DNA of 64,000 bases, taken from positions 18,903,936 through 18,967,935 of the forward strand of contig JAJKFL010000008.1 of assembly GCA_021186555.1 (NCBI GenBank). Reading direction: 5' to 3'. Of the stretch, positions 49,401 through 59,024 are shown one piece after another (position 1 is the stretch's first letter; every line of letters starts with the position of its first letter). Source of the stretch: Reticulitermes speratus (taxonomy: Eukaryota > Arthropoda > Insecta > Blattodea > Rhinotermitidae). The notes beneath the pieces are model-generated. The model did not search any database. It had not been told where the DNA came from and saw only the letters and a list, made by a program, of their open reading frames with translations. The translations under genes were made by a program, and so were the position numbers.

Positions 49401-52400
49401 GAATGAATTAGCCAGAAATTTCATTAGGGCAACAGCCTCCTGCTTAGCAGGGATAGTTTATGAAGATGTTGCCAGGGGAGCTAGTGCTACAGAGGTAGAT
49501 GTTCAGCTTCTTGTAAAAGTCTCCTTTGGATGTTCTTCCACGATGACTGGATTCATGCCTCACATGTCCACAGTCTACCAATCATCTCTCGAAGACCTTC
49601 GACCATCTGTTCTTCGGTCTTCCAAGATCCCTCTTCCTGATCCTTGGGTCCACATTGTAGCCACATAGTTCCATTTTGATTGGTCCATTTATGCTACATG
49701 TCATCCCCATCTCCACTTGAGTATCTCTGCTCATGCAGCTGTGTGTCTTGCGTGCTGGTCCTCTTTCCAACTTCAGTGTTTTGAATGTTGTCCTTCATGG
49801 TCCCTCCTAAAACCTTCCTTTCCATTTTGTGTTGACAGACTTCCATAATTTTTTTGTGTTTGTCAGTGAGGGACCACGTCTGGGCTGCAAAGTTTAGGTT
49901 CGGGAGCACACAGCATTCCAGCGCCTTCTCCATTGTTGCCATCATTTGAATGTTGTCTGATAGGATGAAATTTAGGCTGCAGAATTTTTTTTCATGCAAG
50001 GCCAGTTCCTTTTTTGATTTATCTTCCTGGAGTCCTGTCGAGTGATATGACTTATCCTAGATATATGTATTCTGGGACATAGTCGAGTGTTTTTTTTCCA
50101 CCACAATTGGGACTGCCATTCTGTTAGTCATTTTAGATGGAATAGTAACACAGTGGCTGAATGTATTTTACTTTACTGAACCCTTTTGCACATTTTCATA
50201 AGAGAATACTTCAAAATGAGACATTGCAGTTACTTCATGAGAGTCTGACACTCAGTTGTACTCTTCGTTGCAACTGTGCATTTGTTCTTTAGATTGCAAC
50301 GATGAAGGTTGTTGTAGAGTTGGAGGATAAAACCATAACTATGTAACTTGTGTGAACACTGTATTTATTTTGCTATCAATAATGGATACCTATCACTTGT
50401 ACTTTATCATAATGGTGGGATACAGGACAGTGCACGTATACTGTTGGTAATGGTTTTCCACTGCTTCCTCAGCAGGAATGATGGGATGCAGGACAATAGA
50501 TATGTAGAATGATCACACAAAAATTCTGTGCATGGCACTGCAAGCCACTGCAGCCCAGGACCCATGTTTTCTCAGTTTATAATTTAGAGACATTTGGTAA
50601 GACTCATTGGATGGATGATCAGCCTGTTGCAAGGTGTTTACCTTCACAGACAACAGAAACACAAAATGCAGACATGTCTGTGCCCAAGTGGAATTTGAAA
50701 CCATGAACCCAGTGTTCAAGTGATACAAAAGAGTACATGCCCTAGTCTACACTATCACTGTGATGATGTGGAAATTCTCCTTATTTTATATGGGAGTTAC
50801 ACCAGTGGTTCTGATGAAAGCAAAGATTGCAGTGTGCTCACAGTACTGTTGCTAGTGATACTACTGTTGGAAGTAGTTATTGTGCACCAAGTAGAGAAAA
50901 ATGTGAACACTGTTCCAACTAGCACGGAGAATTTAAAACTGTATCTGTGGCTGTTTTTCCATTCTCAGGTAAAACTGCTGAACAAGATGAAAGAAGAAGC
51001 AGCAAAACATAAGGATGTGGAAGTACGCAGAAATCGTGAAATTGCACAACTGCGCAAAGAGTCTCGCAAGAGGGAAAACACGATTCGATCCTTGGAAGCA
51101 GAGAAGCGTGTAAAAGATGCGGTTTTGAAACGTAAGAAGGAGGAAGTTACTGCTCTCCGTAAAATGCAGCGTGGACCACTCAGCAATAAGGCTGCTGGCA
51201 GAATTGGACCTAGACATGGTTAGTTGGTGGAATGCTTGTTGTTTGTTGTAATACAAAGTCTCCCCTCCTCTCCTCTCTCTCTCTCTCTCTCTGTTATGTA
51301 TCATTTTTGTGTGGTTAATTATTACTGTAAGACTTATCCATTATTTGCCATTATTTGTAATGAATAAAGTGCTCAAAATATGGCACCATGGTGTTAAATA
51401 ATAAGCAAGACATTTAGTATCACATCCTTTCATTTTTCAAAGCACATTTAATGGTGTAAGAGTGTTTGATTGTTTGAGTATTAAATGAGAGTTTATCTGA
51501 GACGTGAAGTTCCATTCTTTTGTGTAGTGCTTCTGCCGAGCGTAGGTCAGTTGCTTTGCCTTTGTACTAATGAATGAAATGTTATTGATATTTTAAGGCT
51601 ATAATATGTTTGATACATTGACTAAAGCATTATTTTTATGTAAGAATGCATGATTAGTATGCATGGCATTGACTGTAGTGAAGTATATGGTGTTAAATCA
51701 GTACAAATGTGAATTCTGTGTTGGCTGATTGGTGTAATTCTGTTTCTTTTTAAGTTCATAGTTTAAATTATTGCCCATGTTAAGTTATTGCATATTTCTG
51801 TTCACTATCCGTATTTTTTTACTTAATTATTTTTCTGTTATTTAAACAGCTTCAAAGCGACTGAGTATGACTCCAAAAGAAGTGAAACACAAGTGGCAAC
51901 AGTTGGAGAAAAACATAAACAAGATTGCTATTAGCAAGCAGATGGTTGCATCCATGGAACGTGAGATGGAGAGGTACTGAAGCCTTTCTTCATAAGTTAT
52001 TTGTTCATTATCATGCATTTACCTTTCTTTACAACTTACTTGTTCACAATAGTGTATTCAGTTTTGTGGCATGTTGTGAATATTCTTCATTTGGAAGGCA
52101 AAATATGCCAAGCAGATTAGCTGAGTTGTGTGATCCTTCTTTTAGTTTCAGAGGTACCTGGTTTGATGCATTGCTCTTTCTGGCTGTCACAATTGATGTT
52201 TCTTATGATTTTCCTCAATCTGTTAATGTAAATACCATGATAGGACAATACCTTCTCATGAAGGAACAACAGCCTTTTTCTCTACTTTTAAATCATTTGC
52301 TTCATGTCATATTGTGGTCTTCTGGCTTATGACATAGTGCAGTCTGGTAGTCGCCACGCCAACATGTCAGAGGCACATGTTGCATGCATCTTCAGTGTAG

Positions 52401-55400
52401 ATACAGTCTTTCAAAATGTTGGCATCTGCCTGCCAGACTACATGGTTTCACAATCCAACAAAACAAAGTGTGAATTTTATATTGCTTTCACCGTGCATTT
52501 TCACTTAGTATTCAGTAACCAACAAATGCACAAACATAAACTACTGTATAGTTTTTATTAATATCAATGCATTCTCCTACACGTGTTTCGGTCCATAGAC
52601 CATCTTCAGGGGTGTAACAAGCTGCTACACTTCACTTGGCATGTGAAGTGTAGTAGCTTGTTACCCCCTGAAGATGGTCTACGGACCAAAACACGTGTAG
52701 GGGAATGCATCGATATTAATAAAAACTATAAAGTAGTTTATGTTTGTGCATTTGTTGGTTACTGAATACAAAGTGTGAATGTTCACTATTTTTAAAAACC
52801 TTCGATTTCATTGCATCATTTATCATCCACTCATATAAACAACTATACTTCTTTAAAACATCAAACCTGGGGGGTAAATGGATGTCTTCTTAATAATGCA
52901 CATATTATTTTATTTTTTTAGTTTTATAAATGTATTAGATACAACTTATAATATGACCAGTTGCAGAACTGACCATTTAAATAGAAAAGAGGCCCTGGCC
53001 ATGATGAGGTCAAATTAACTGCTAGTATAATATAGGTTATATACTTTAAATTTTTAATCCTTTTCATAGAAGACTTGAAGTTAAAGTGTGGTCTTCATGT
53101 TCAGGCAATTACAACAAAGGGAGGAACTAGGTGCATCTCTGGAGCAGCTGATGCGTCGTAGAGACCATGCTCTGATGAGTCGTCAGGATGCCTCAGTGAT
53201 CCGTGATTTGGAGGATCAGATTGAAAGCATGAAGGCAAACATTGATTATATCCAAGAGAGCATTGCAGAGTCTCAGACAAATATAATGCAGATTGAAGAC
53301 AGCAAGGTTCGTGTTGAATTTTTATTTCTTTCATGCTTATTTTTTTCAGGCTTCCACCTAACAAGACTCTGAGTTTTGCAAGGGGATCCTTGTTATAGTT
53401 GAAAGAATTCCAAGGAGGTGATAACAGTGCCAATGTGACAGACCTTCACCTTTATTTACTGGGAAGTGGGAAAATTCTTGTTGCTTTTGAAGTGTCAGAA
53501 AGTTTCCCACAAAATATGTAGCCAACAGGAAAGCATAGGTTATGCAGGCCACATTTACTGACTGCATGATCATACAACAGGCAGGAATGTATGGTACTAA
53601 TAGAGCAGAGTCCATCCCTGTTATGGTAGTGGCACAAAGTAATGCACGGTGTTCTTAAGACATTAAGTATAAGCTGTATGTTAAGGTCACTTGATTGTAT
53701 GGGGTGAAAATTTAGTGTGATGTGTACATTGGTGAGGATTTTAATGTAAATTACGAATGCATACCCATGTGCTGTTGTAGTTGGTTTTGGTACATTGTGT
53801 ACTACAGTCTTACGATTGACATGACATTTGCAGGACAGTTTAGACACTCTGGAGGTAGAAGGCTTGGTGCAAGGCCTGACAGAAGTGGATTCAAGGTATC
53901 TGGTTGAGAAACTCTATAACATGACAGTGAACCAAAGTTATATGGCTGCCCAGAAGGAACTTGCTGTCAAAGAAATGGAAGCCAAGCTGAATGAGGTATT
54001 ACAGTAGCTAGTTCTCTTGATAGCTGAGCTGACGTTACACTGCACATGGCTGTAGTCAGCATGATCTGGCCATTGCTTGGCTCACACTGGAACAGCCAGG
54101 CAGCATTGTTATACCTGCTTCAAAAACATTTAGTTTGTTGGGAGTACATTGTCTATTGCAGTGTGATGCTGGTTACCATTATTACCTCTTTAATAATCTC
54201 TCTTTCTTTGCTATGAATTTCTTTGTTAGATTTTTTTGACATTTCACTTCACACCATTATTTAAAAGAGACTGAAAAGTACTGCAATTTATATAACATTG
54301 TTTTTTGAATGGATCGAGAATTGTTGGTCCTGCATGTGCAGTGTTTCCTTTCTAAACAGCTTGCCTCATCACCAACATGCTAACAGGTATCAATCAAGTA
54401 AAGTGACCACCCTGTTAATTTCTATACAAGTTACAAATATTTGTAGTAGTTACCATTACACTTGTTTTCTTCTTTTAATTTTTAATTTTATGAATATTAT
54501 TAAAGAAGCACATAACCAAAAAATACTGGAATAGCTTAACACATTTAAACAAATTTTAGGTGGAAATGGATAATCAAACCTAAATCATTGTAATATACAC
54601 AGTTCTTAGACAGGAGTACTGGCTAAAAAAATATTTAACATAATATTCTATACACTTTAATGAAAACTGAATATGTTACAACATGAATCATATCAGAAAT
54701 ATGGCATCCTTTTATAAAATTCCTATTTTATTGTAAAGAATGAGATCTCATTCTGTTGTTGACTTCACTGCTGCAGTTAACCTTTTTTCTAAGTATTATA
54801 TAAAAGTTTAATACCTGATGATGGCCATGCAGGCTGATACATGTTGTATTAAATTCTCAATAACTAAAAATATCAAGGATTGACTAATTCACACCAAAAA
54901 TATCAAGTTGTAATTGGCAGTCCATTTATTATTTCAATACAGCAAACTTGAAATTGTTGTAACTGTAAGCATTTTCATGGCACACTTGGCATTACAATCC
55001 TACCATTGACTGAAAATCCATTTTAACAAAGGATGCGCCATTTCAACAAAGGTTGCATGATTATTTTTACAGTCTTTACAGATTAAATCTATTCAGAGCA
55101 GCTTGACGTGGAATGACTGTCTTTTGATTTCCAAGTTAGTCCTAGAGACAACCCTGCACTCTTGGCATGAAGTTACAAATTCAAGAGTTTGCTGGTCAAG
55201 GCTTTGCTTTATTTTACATTGAGGACAGGGAAATAGATGAAGTACTTGCTACTAGTCACATCACAGAATGTGTTCACTGACATGCTTTTAGCTTGGCATT
55301 GGCCATCATCTTGGGATTTTTTGCATGACAGTTTAGTTCTACCTAGATCTGTTTTCATCATCAGGTAGAAAGGTGGGGAAGGATCCTTAACTGGTGGGCC

Positions 55401-58400
55401 TATTTTAAAAATTCAGTGTGTATCACTTGTGAAACTTGAACTTGTAAGTTGTGGCGTGTATAATTGTTTAAATCATGAGCATTTAATAACCTGTATTTTA
55501 AATATTTATATATCTGCTGCCAAAGTGCCTTGTACATACATTTTTCAAAGAGCCAGTTGTGGTGTATATGCTTTTCCATGGAATTTTTAACATTGGCATA
55601 GCTAACACTAATGTCTGTGTGCATGTTGCCAGCTCAAACAGCAGAACAACACTCAGCAACAGCTGCTGGAACATTTGTTGAATGAGCGTGCTGCTAATGA
55701 AAGCATAGCTGTATTATCGTCAGATAGTTCCACAAACTCCTCGAGGTCCACATCTCCTACTGAGACGTAAGTAGTTTCTGTCTATGAGTGTGGAGAGTCT
55801 TAACATTTGACATGGACTTCATTTTAAAATTAAAAGAGGAAAATATGAAAGTCCACATTATTCATAATTTTCCTCAGTCCCTACTGGAAAATGCTGAGAT
55901 GGTACCTCAAGTTAGGTCATGATCACTTCCATGCAGATCCTTTCCAGTTCAGTAGTCTTCATACCATTCACTGCTACATGTTCTCTGGTGTTAAATATAC
56001 CATAAATTAAGCAAGATCATAAAACTGTGTGATGTACACTTAACAGGTATGTTCACTTTGAGATGATCTTTACTGAATTGGATAATTAAGATGATGAAGT
56101 GTTCTTATGTAATAAAGAAACATGAAAGTCACATGCAGCTGTTTACTGTTAGCTGATACTTACTGAAATGGTGAGAAGTCAAAGTTGGCTGAATGATCAG
56201 TATGAAGAATCCAATGTCAAAAATTAAATGTGTGTATAAGTTTTTTTACCCATGCATTGCATTATTGCAGTGGCACAGGCACATGGCCCAGTTGGGTGAG
56301 CATCACATTTTTTCAACATAAATTCCTTTATCATTGGTTTGAATATGGCTGCCAGCACTGTAGAACTCTGAGATTTAAAATCTCCAATTCTTGATATGAA
56401 ATGAATTTTAAAGAAATGGCAGTGTTAAAATTCTTTCTTCATATCAAATTTGATTCTTGGCCTGGAGATTGCCAGTCCTTCCTGACATTCCTTCATGATT
56501 TTTTTAATTCACTCCCTGCTCTCAAATGCTGGGATAGTACCTTTGAATAGTCCACAACAGGTTTCTTTCACACATCAAGTTGTTCTCAAGTCTTATATCA
56601 TTATCAAATGTGACACCTAATGATGTATGTAATTTAGATGGTGTTATTGAATATACAAACTAATTAACAAACAGCAATGTGAGCATACCTTTTCTGTCTG
56701 TTTTTTTTGGTCTGTTAACCCATGAATCTTATATAGGATTTTGTTTAAATTTGATATAATAAATCAGACAAAAATATACCATATTTACCCAAACATAAGA
56801 TGAAAATTTTTCATAATACTTTATCTGAAAAATGGGAATCCCCTTATAATCTTATATAAATTACTGTGTAGGTATTTTCCTGAAAATTGAAGATTATAAA
56901 GGGTGAGAGCCTTATATGCATCGTAGTCTCATATTCAAGTAAATAGAGTGTTCACAGAATATGAACCATATTGGCGAGTTCAGACTGGCACTTTTGTTTG
57001 GGACATATGTGACCTTGTATTATCTGATTAAATGTATGCCAAATAAAAAAATTCTTCAGGTAAAAGTTGTATATACTGTGTAAATATTTTAGATTATGTA
57101 CGTTTGTTATACAGTCAGACCCCAGTATAGTGCCACTCTGTGTTCGCTACATGTGCTGATGTTATATCAAGGGTGGCAGGAAACTGAAATAATGTGTATT
57201 TAATAGGGGATTCCTGTTCACAGACTTTCATGGGTGCTAAGTGAGGGAGGCACCATATTGAGGTTTATCTGTATATTGAGCTTTTTTCTGTGACTTGACT
57301 GTTAACATGAACTGGTAGCTTGTGATGCATTTCTAATATTTCTTCCCTCTTCATATAATACTATACTTATTCTTACAAGTTATGAATTCTGGGTATATTC
57401 CTAACATTTCTTGATTTTATGTTCATCAACTTTACCTTTCTCAATTTAAGTTGTACATAACTTTTTAAAATGTTTGCTTGTCCACAGTTGTAATGGTAAT
57501 GCACGACCAGTGAATCTTGCAATATCACACAAGATCCGGCGCCGCACAGCATTACCGGAAGAACTGCTGTACCCGCTAATTTCATCAACTACCAACCAGG
57601 ACCGGCTGACTGTCACAGAATTACCTAGCAGAACTGTCACCCAGGAGGAGATGGATTCAAATTTGATGCCATCACCACTAGCTGGAGGCATTGTGAGGGT
57701 GCCCAGTGCTCCAGGCTCACTCAAGTATGTATTGCACAAAGATTACAATTTAAGTCAACTATAAGAAAGAATATGAGTCTTTAATTTACTCCATTATTGT
57801 TTTCTTATATACATTGCGTCAGGTTTGATAGTTTGTCCGATCATCTAATTTTAAAATGCCAAACATATGTATTGTAACAGTAGTGCCTGCTGGAAGGCTA
57901 CTTTATATTGACCCCTGATAATTTGGACTCTAACAACTCTATTTCCAGGATGCCACTGAACTTTATTCAGAAGCAGTTCAATCAGTGTCACTTCATACTG
58001 GTGTCTCCATAGATTAATTTTAGTATTGTTCCCAGAACCTTTTGTCTTTAGGTTTTGTCTTACCATAAGACTTGTCCACATTTTTGTGTGCTTTGCATTT
58101 AATTTTGTATGCTGTATACTTAGCCGCTGATCCCAGTGGCTGCACAGTCTAAGGCATGGGTCTGTGGCTGTTCACTTGCTGGGATTTTGGGTTCGAATCC
58201 TGCTGGGGGCATTGATGTCTGTCTCTTGTGAGTGTTTGTGTGTTGTCACGTAGAGGCCTCTGCATCAGGCTGATCACTCATCCAGAGGAGTCCTACCAAG
58301 TGTGGTGTGTCTGAGTGTGATCGTGAAGCCTCGATAATGAGGAGGCCTTGGCCCACTAGGGGCTGTTGTGCCACTGGAAAAAAATAAAACTTTGCCTGCT

Positions 58401-59024
58401 TTATAGCCATGATCAAATTCCTGTGACAGTACTTCTAGAAGTTTTGAAGTCTGTAATTATTTGTGGGGTTCTGTCAGGTGAAATATTTAACTCCAGACTT
58501 TACATAGAGGTGCCTGCTTGCTTAAGCAACACAGATTACTTGAGGAAAAATTACCTTACAGAATTACTGGAGAGGACTGCAGCACCACAGCAAGTGCCTT
58601 GAAAATTTGTTGTTTAGTATTACAGTGTCTGTTGACATGTACATTTTGAAGTGTGACTAATTTGTAGCTTTTTTATGTTTTATTATGCAGCATTTATTCC
58701 CTGGTTTGAGGAGGATTTTGATGCCTTAGTTAAATTATGGAGGCTGATATTTGTTAAATTAGAAAGGCTTTGTGAAATGATGCCAAAATATGTAGTTGGT
58801 ATGGATGATTCTTGGGCTTTCTTCTATTATTTTTCTCAGTTTCAGAGTAATATAACAATGTTTCATTGCAGCAGAACATTAGTAGCCAGTAGACCAGACC
58901 AGTTGAAACCATCACCAATAGCAGCGCGTAAGGTGTACGACAAACAGGAATCAACCTCGCCTCGCCTTGCACGTCGTACCACAAATCTTGCACAGGGCAA
59001 CCTCTTAGGCAAGCCAGGGTCTAT
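37242..59024 (+). CDS. KIF21A: Kinesin-4 family motor, KIF21A/KIF21B (Klp31E) ortholog, 19 exons, partial at both ends
   Basis: Plus-end-directed microtubule motor of the kinesin-4/KIF21 group, known in vertebrates to restrain microtubule growth and act in neurons. Joined exons give about 1,138 codons. Order: motor domain with P-loop GQTGSGKT split across exons 1/2, switch I NSQSSRSH (exon 3), switch II DLAGSE (exon 4), neck [16 protein letters not shown] (exon 6), coiled-coil stalk with an acidic S/D/E stretch (exons 7-16), then a Q/S/P-rich linker (exons 17-19). KIF21-specific features are [36 protein letters not shown] and the stalk segments KQKLIEELE and NREIAQLRK. The first coding exon (start Met to about VAVR) is not found; the WD40 repeats typical of KIF21 are absent and presumably beyond 64000. 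All splice phases agree, with one fault: six A at 44255-44260 where five keep the frame. The KIF21A versus KIF21B name is arbitrary for an insect, which normally has one ortholog. Confidence 0.96.
37606..37758. repeat. Inverted repeat in KIF21 intron 1
   Basis: TTGCACTCCACCACTGGGTG at 37622 is inverted at 37716-37742 (CACCCAGTAATGGAGTGCAG reads back with two or three differences). Likely a small fold-back element. Confidence 0.65.
38899..39135 (+). CDS. KIF21A: KIF21 exon 2: P-loop and following motor segment
   Basis: Begins ACA GGA TCT GGA AAG (TGSGKT), completing the ATP-binding P-loop, then [20 protein letters not shown] and [14 protein letters not shown]. The donor is ambiguous: GCA|gtaagg (end 39135, chosen for its stronger consensus) or AGG|gttagt (end 39141), which would add Val-Arg. 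Both keep phase 0. Confidence 0.93.
39935..40096. repeat. Palindromic hammerhead-like element in KIF21 intron 2
   Basis: ATATACACAATGACCTGCATG ... GGCCAACCATGTGGCC is inverted as GGCCACATGGTTGGCC ... GTAGGAGGTCATTGTGTATAT. Each arm has a GGCC stem followed by GAAA. The plus-strand core reads CTGAAGG (A9 to G change), so it is probably inactive. Confidence 0.65.
40446..40664 (+). CDS. KIF21A: KIF21 exon 3: switch I segment of motor
   Basis: Acceptor atttcag, donor GAG|gtgagt, phase 0 at both ends. Contains [18 protein letters not shown], then [16 protein letters not shown] and switch [16 protein letters not shown], the nucleotide-sensing loop of kinesins. Fully intact. Confidence 0.96.
42014..42178 (+). 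CDS. KIF21A: KIF21 exon 4: switch II segment of motor
   Basis: Acceptor ttttttcag, donor CTT|gtatgt. Encodes a short loop [18 protein letters not shown], then [18 protein letters not shown] with the DLAGSE switch II motif, and [14 protein letters not shown]. All catalytic residues expected of a kinesin are present. Confidence 0.96.
43291..43399 (+). CDS. KIF21A: KIF21 exon 5: relay helix region of motor
   Basis: Acceptor cttttacag, donor GGAG|gtaaca (phase 1). Encodes [17 protein letters not shown], then [19 protein letters not shown], the microtubule-facing part of the motor, highly conserved in kinesins. Confidence 0.96.
43691..43893 (+). CDS. KIF21A: KIF21 exon 6: end of motor domain and neck
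   Basis: Acceptor ctttgcag, donor CAG|gtttga. Encodes [33 protein letters not shown] (end of motor) and the start of the coiled-coil neck [16 protein letters not shown]. The split Gly codon with exon 5 is in phase. Confidence 0.96.
44117..44307 (+). CDS. KIF21A: KIF21 exon 7: first stalk coiled coil, with one-base frameshift
   Basis: Acceptor gttttag. Begins [20 protein letters not shown], then a coiled coil with MQETVDAL. After AGC AGT there are six A (44255-44260); five would continue as [18 protein letters not shown] and reach donor GCAG|gtaatg in the phase required by exon 8. As written the frame runs into TGA at 44275-44277. A cryptic donor AGCA|gtaaaa at 44253 would also keep phase 1. 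The fault may be a sequence error, an allele or a real lesion. Confidence 0.9.
45025..45689 (-). mobile_element. Internally deleted Tigger/pogo element in KIF21 intron 7
   Basis: Ends CAGTAGAATTCCTTTAATC and GATTAAAGGAAGACTACTG, flanked by TA. The minus strand encodes [13 protein letters not shown] (Pipsqueak-type HTH start, with stops), then [20 protein letters not shown] and [14 protein letters not shown], which fit the CENP-B-type HTH pattern of Tigger transposases. The DDE catalytic part is missing. A dead remnant, antisense to KIF21. Confidence 0.85.
46502..46663 (+). CDS. KIF21A: KIF21 exon 8: stalk coiled coil
   Basis: Acceptor tttttag, donor ACAG|gtgagc (phase 1). Encodes [20 protein letters not shown], then [17 protein letters not shown] and a basic Ser/Pro patch. 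Matches the KIF21 segment around [17 protein letters not shown]. Confidence 0.94.
46944..47135 (+). CDS. KIF21A: KIF21 exon 9: stalk and start of acidic stretch
   Basis: Acceptor ttcacag, donor AAGG|gtaagt. Encodes [20 protein letters not shown], a short helix [11 protein letters not shown], then an acidic Ser/Asp run. This corresponds to the variable, charged insert of KIF21 proteins. Confidence 0.9.
47476..47526 (+). CDS. KIF21A: KIF21 exon 10: 51-bp micro-exon, acidic
   Basis: Acceptor cttacag, donor AAAG|gtgagc. Encodes [17 protein letters not shown], continuing the acidic stretch of exons 9 and 11. It is a multiple of three with phase 1 on both sides, so it could be skipped without loss of frame. 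Confidence 0.85.
47645..47845 (+). CDS. KIF21A: KIF21 exon 11: stalk coiled coil
   Basis: Acceptor cttttag, donor TTCA|gtgagt. Encodes [19 protein letters not shown], then [19 protein letters not shown] and [11 protein letters not shown], strongly like the vertebrate KIF21 segment with KQKLIDELENSQKRLQ. Confidence 0.94.
48445..48760 (+). repeat. Possible tRNA-derived SINE remnant in KIF21 intron 11
   Basis: ACCTGGTGGCATAGAGGTAA and CTTGGGTTTAAGGCCACCTGG are placed like A and B boxes about 50 bases apart. CpG-depleted and single-copy here, so tentative. Confidence 0.35.
48987..49186 (+). CDS. KIF21A: KIF21 exon 12: stalk coiled coil
   Basis: Acceptor ttcttacag, donor AAG|gtgagt. Encodes [36 protein letters not shown] and a heptad-rich end. 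An upstream ATG in the same frame at 48890 lies in the intron and is not used. Confidence 0.94.
49400..50020 (-). repeat. Non-LTR retrotransposon fragment in KIF21 intron 12, antisense
   Basis: The minus strand encodes [51 protein letters not shown] and [15 protein letters not shown], the end of a reverse transcriptase and its tail as in insect non-LTR elements, then after a stop [15 protein letters not shown]. Full of stops and CpG-depleted; an old insertion. Confidence 0.85.
50969..51218 (+). CDS. KIF21A: KIF21 exon 13: stalk coiled coil, basic
   Basis: Acceptor attctcag, donor CATG|gttagt. Encodes [19 protein letters not shown], then [17 protein letters not shown] and [16 protein letters not shown], a close match to the KIF21 region NREIAQLKKDQRKRD. 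It ends with a basic, likely unstructured tail. Confidence 0.95.
51270..51293. repeat. (TC)n microsatellite in KIF21 intron 13
   Basis: TCTCTCTCTCTC run just after exon 13. A matching (GA)n lies at about 41706-41731 in intron 3. Confidence 0.9.
51850..51973 (+). CDS. KIF21A: KIF21 exon 14: stalk
   Basis: Acceptor ttaaacag, donor GAG|gtactg (phase 2). Encodes [20 protein letters not shown], then [20 protein letters not shown]. It corresponds to the KIF21 segment ARMKWQLLERRVTDIIMQK. The donor gtactg is weak but the phase is right. Confidence 0.92.
52509..52768. repeat. Near-perfect 260-bp palindrome with hammerhead-like core, KIF21 intron 14
   Basis: Arms of about 127 bp with about seven differences and a loop of a few bases, from TATTCAGTAACCAACAAATG to its inverted copy. 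Left arm, minus strand: CTGAAGA, T, GGTC/GACC stem with a 4-base loop, GAAACACGTGTA then GG. The right arm, plus strand, has CTGAAGA but reads AAAA instead of GAAA, losing the catalytic G through a CpG-type change. Confidence 0.75.
53105..53306 (+). CDS. KIF21A: KIF21 exon 15: regulatory coiled coil
   Basis: Acceptor atgttcag, donor AAG|gttcgt. Encodes [20 protein letters not shown], then [18 protein letters not shown] and [18 protein letters not shown]. It aligns with the KIF21 stretch [20 protein letters not shown], which in KIF21A lies in the autoinhibitory coiled coil. Confidence 0.95.
53834..53995 (+). CDS. KIF21A: KIF21 exon 16: regulatory coiled coil
   Basis: Acceptor catttgcag, donor GAG|gtatta. 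Encodes [36 protein letters not shown] and [17 protein letters not shown]. It parallels the KIF21 region TLTEARYLLDHFLSMGINK followed by LQAAQKEAQIK. Confidence 0.94.
54806..54850 (+). ncRNA. Decayed hammerhead-like motif in KIF21 intron 16
   Basis: CTGATGATGGCC..GGCTGATACATG: the 5' core is intact and the GAAA replaced by GATA. Probably inactive. Confidence 0.35.
55633..55766 (+). CDS. KIF21A: KIF21 exon 17: Gln-rich end of stalk and Ser-rich linker
   Basis: Acceptor gttgccag, donor GAGAC|gtaagt (phase 2). Encodes [20 protein letters not shown], then a Ser/Thr-rich [17 protein letters not shown]. Joins exon 18 in phase. Confidence 0.9.
57112..57271. mobile_element. pogo/Tigger-type MITE in KIF21 intron 17, 160 bp
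   Basis: CAGTCAGACCCCAGTATAGT at the left and ATATTGAGGTTTATCTG at the right are imperfect inverted ends, flanked by TA. No coding capacity. Confidence 0.6.
57488..57724 (+). CDS. KIF21A: KIF21 exon 18: linker before WD40 region
   Basis: Acceptor gtccacag, donor TCAA|gtatgt (phase 2). Encodes [36 protein letters not shown] and [11 protein letters not shown]. It is a low-complexity linker with phosphorylatable Ser/Thr-Pro sites, like the region between stalk and WD40 repeats in KIF21. Confidence 0.88.
58125..58386 (+). repeat. SINE A copy in KIF21 intron 18, CpG-depleted
   Basis: Collinear with the full-length copy at 10245-10515: GATCCCAGTGGCTGCACAGT, GGGTTCGAATCCTGC, TGTCTCTTGTGAGTG, CCAGAGGAGTCCTACC, and the tail with CCTCGATAATGAGG. 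Most CpG of the sister copy are TpG or CpA here. Confidence 0.9.
58872..59024 (+). CDS. KIF21A: KIF21 exon 19: linker before WD40 region, last exon in window
   Basis: Acceptor tcattgcag; a NAGNAG alternative (gcagcag) could shift the start to 58875, changing Asn-Arg to Lys. Donor CTAT|gtgagt, phase 2. Encodes [20 protein letters not shown], then [19 protein letters not shown]. The open phase-2 donor requires another exon to the right, where the WD40 repeats should begin. Confidence 0.88.

Noticed and set aside
49399-49668. 89-codon plus-strand frame in intron 12
   Set aside because: Shadow of the minus-strand reverse transcriptase fragment.
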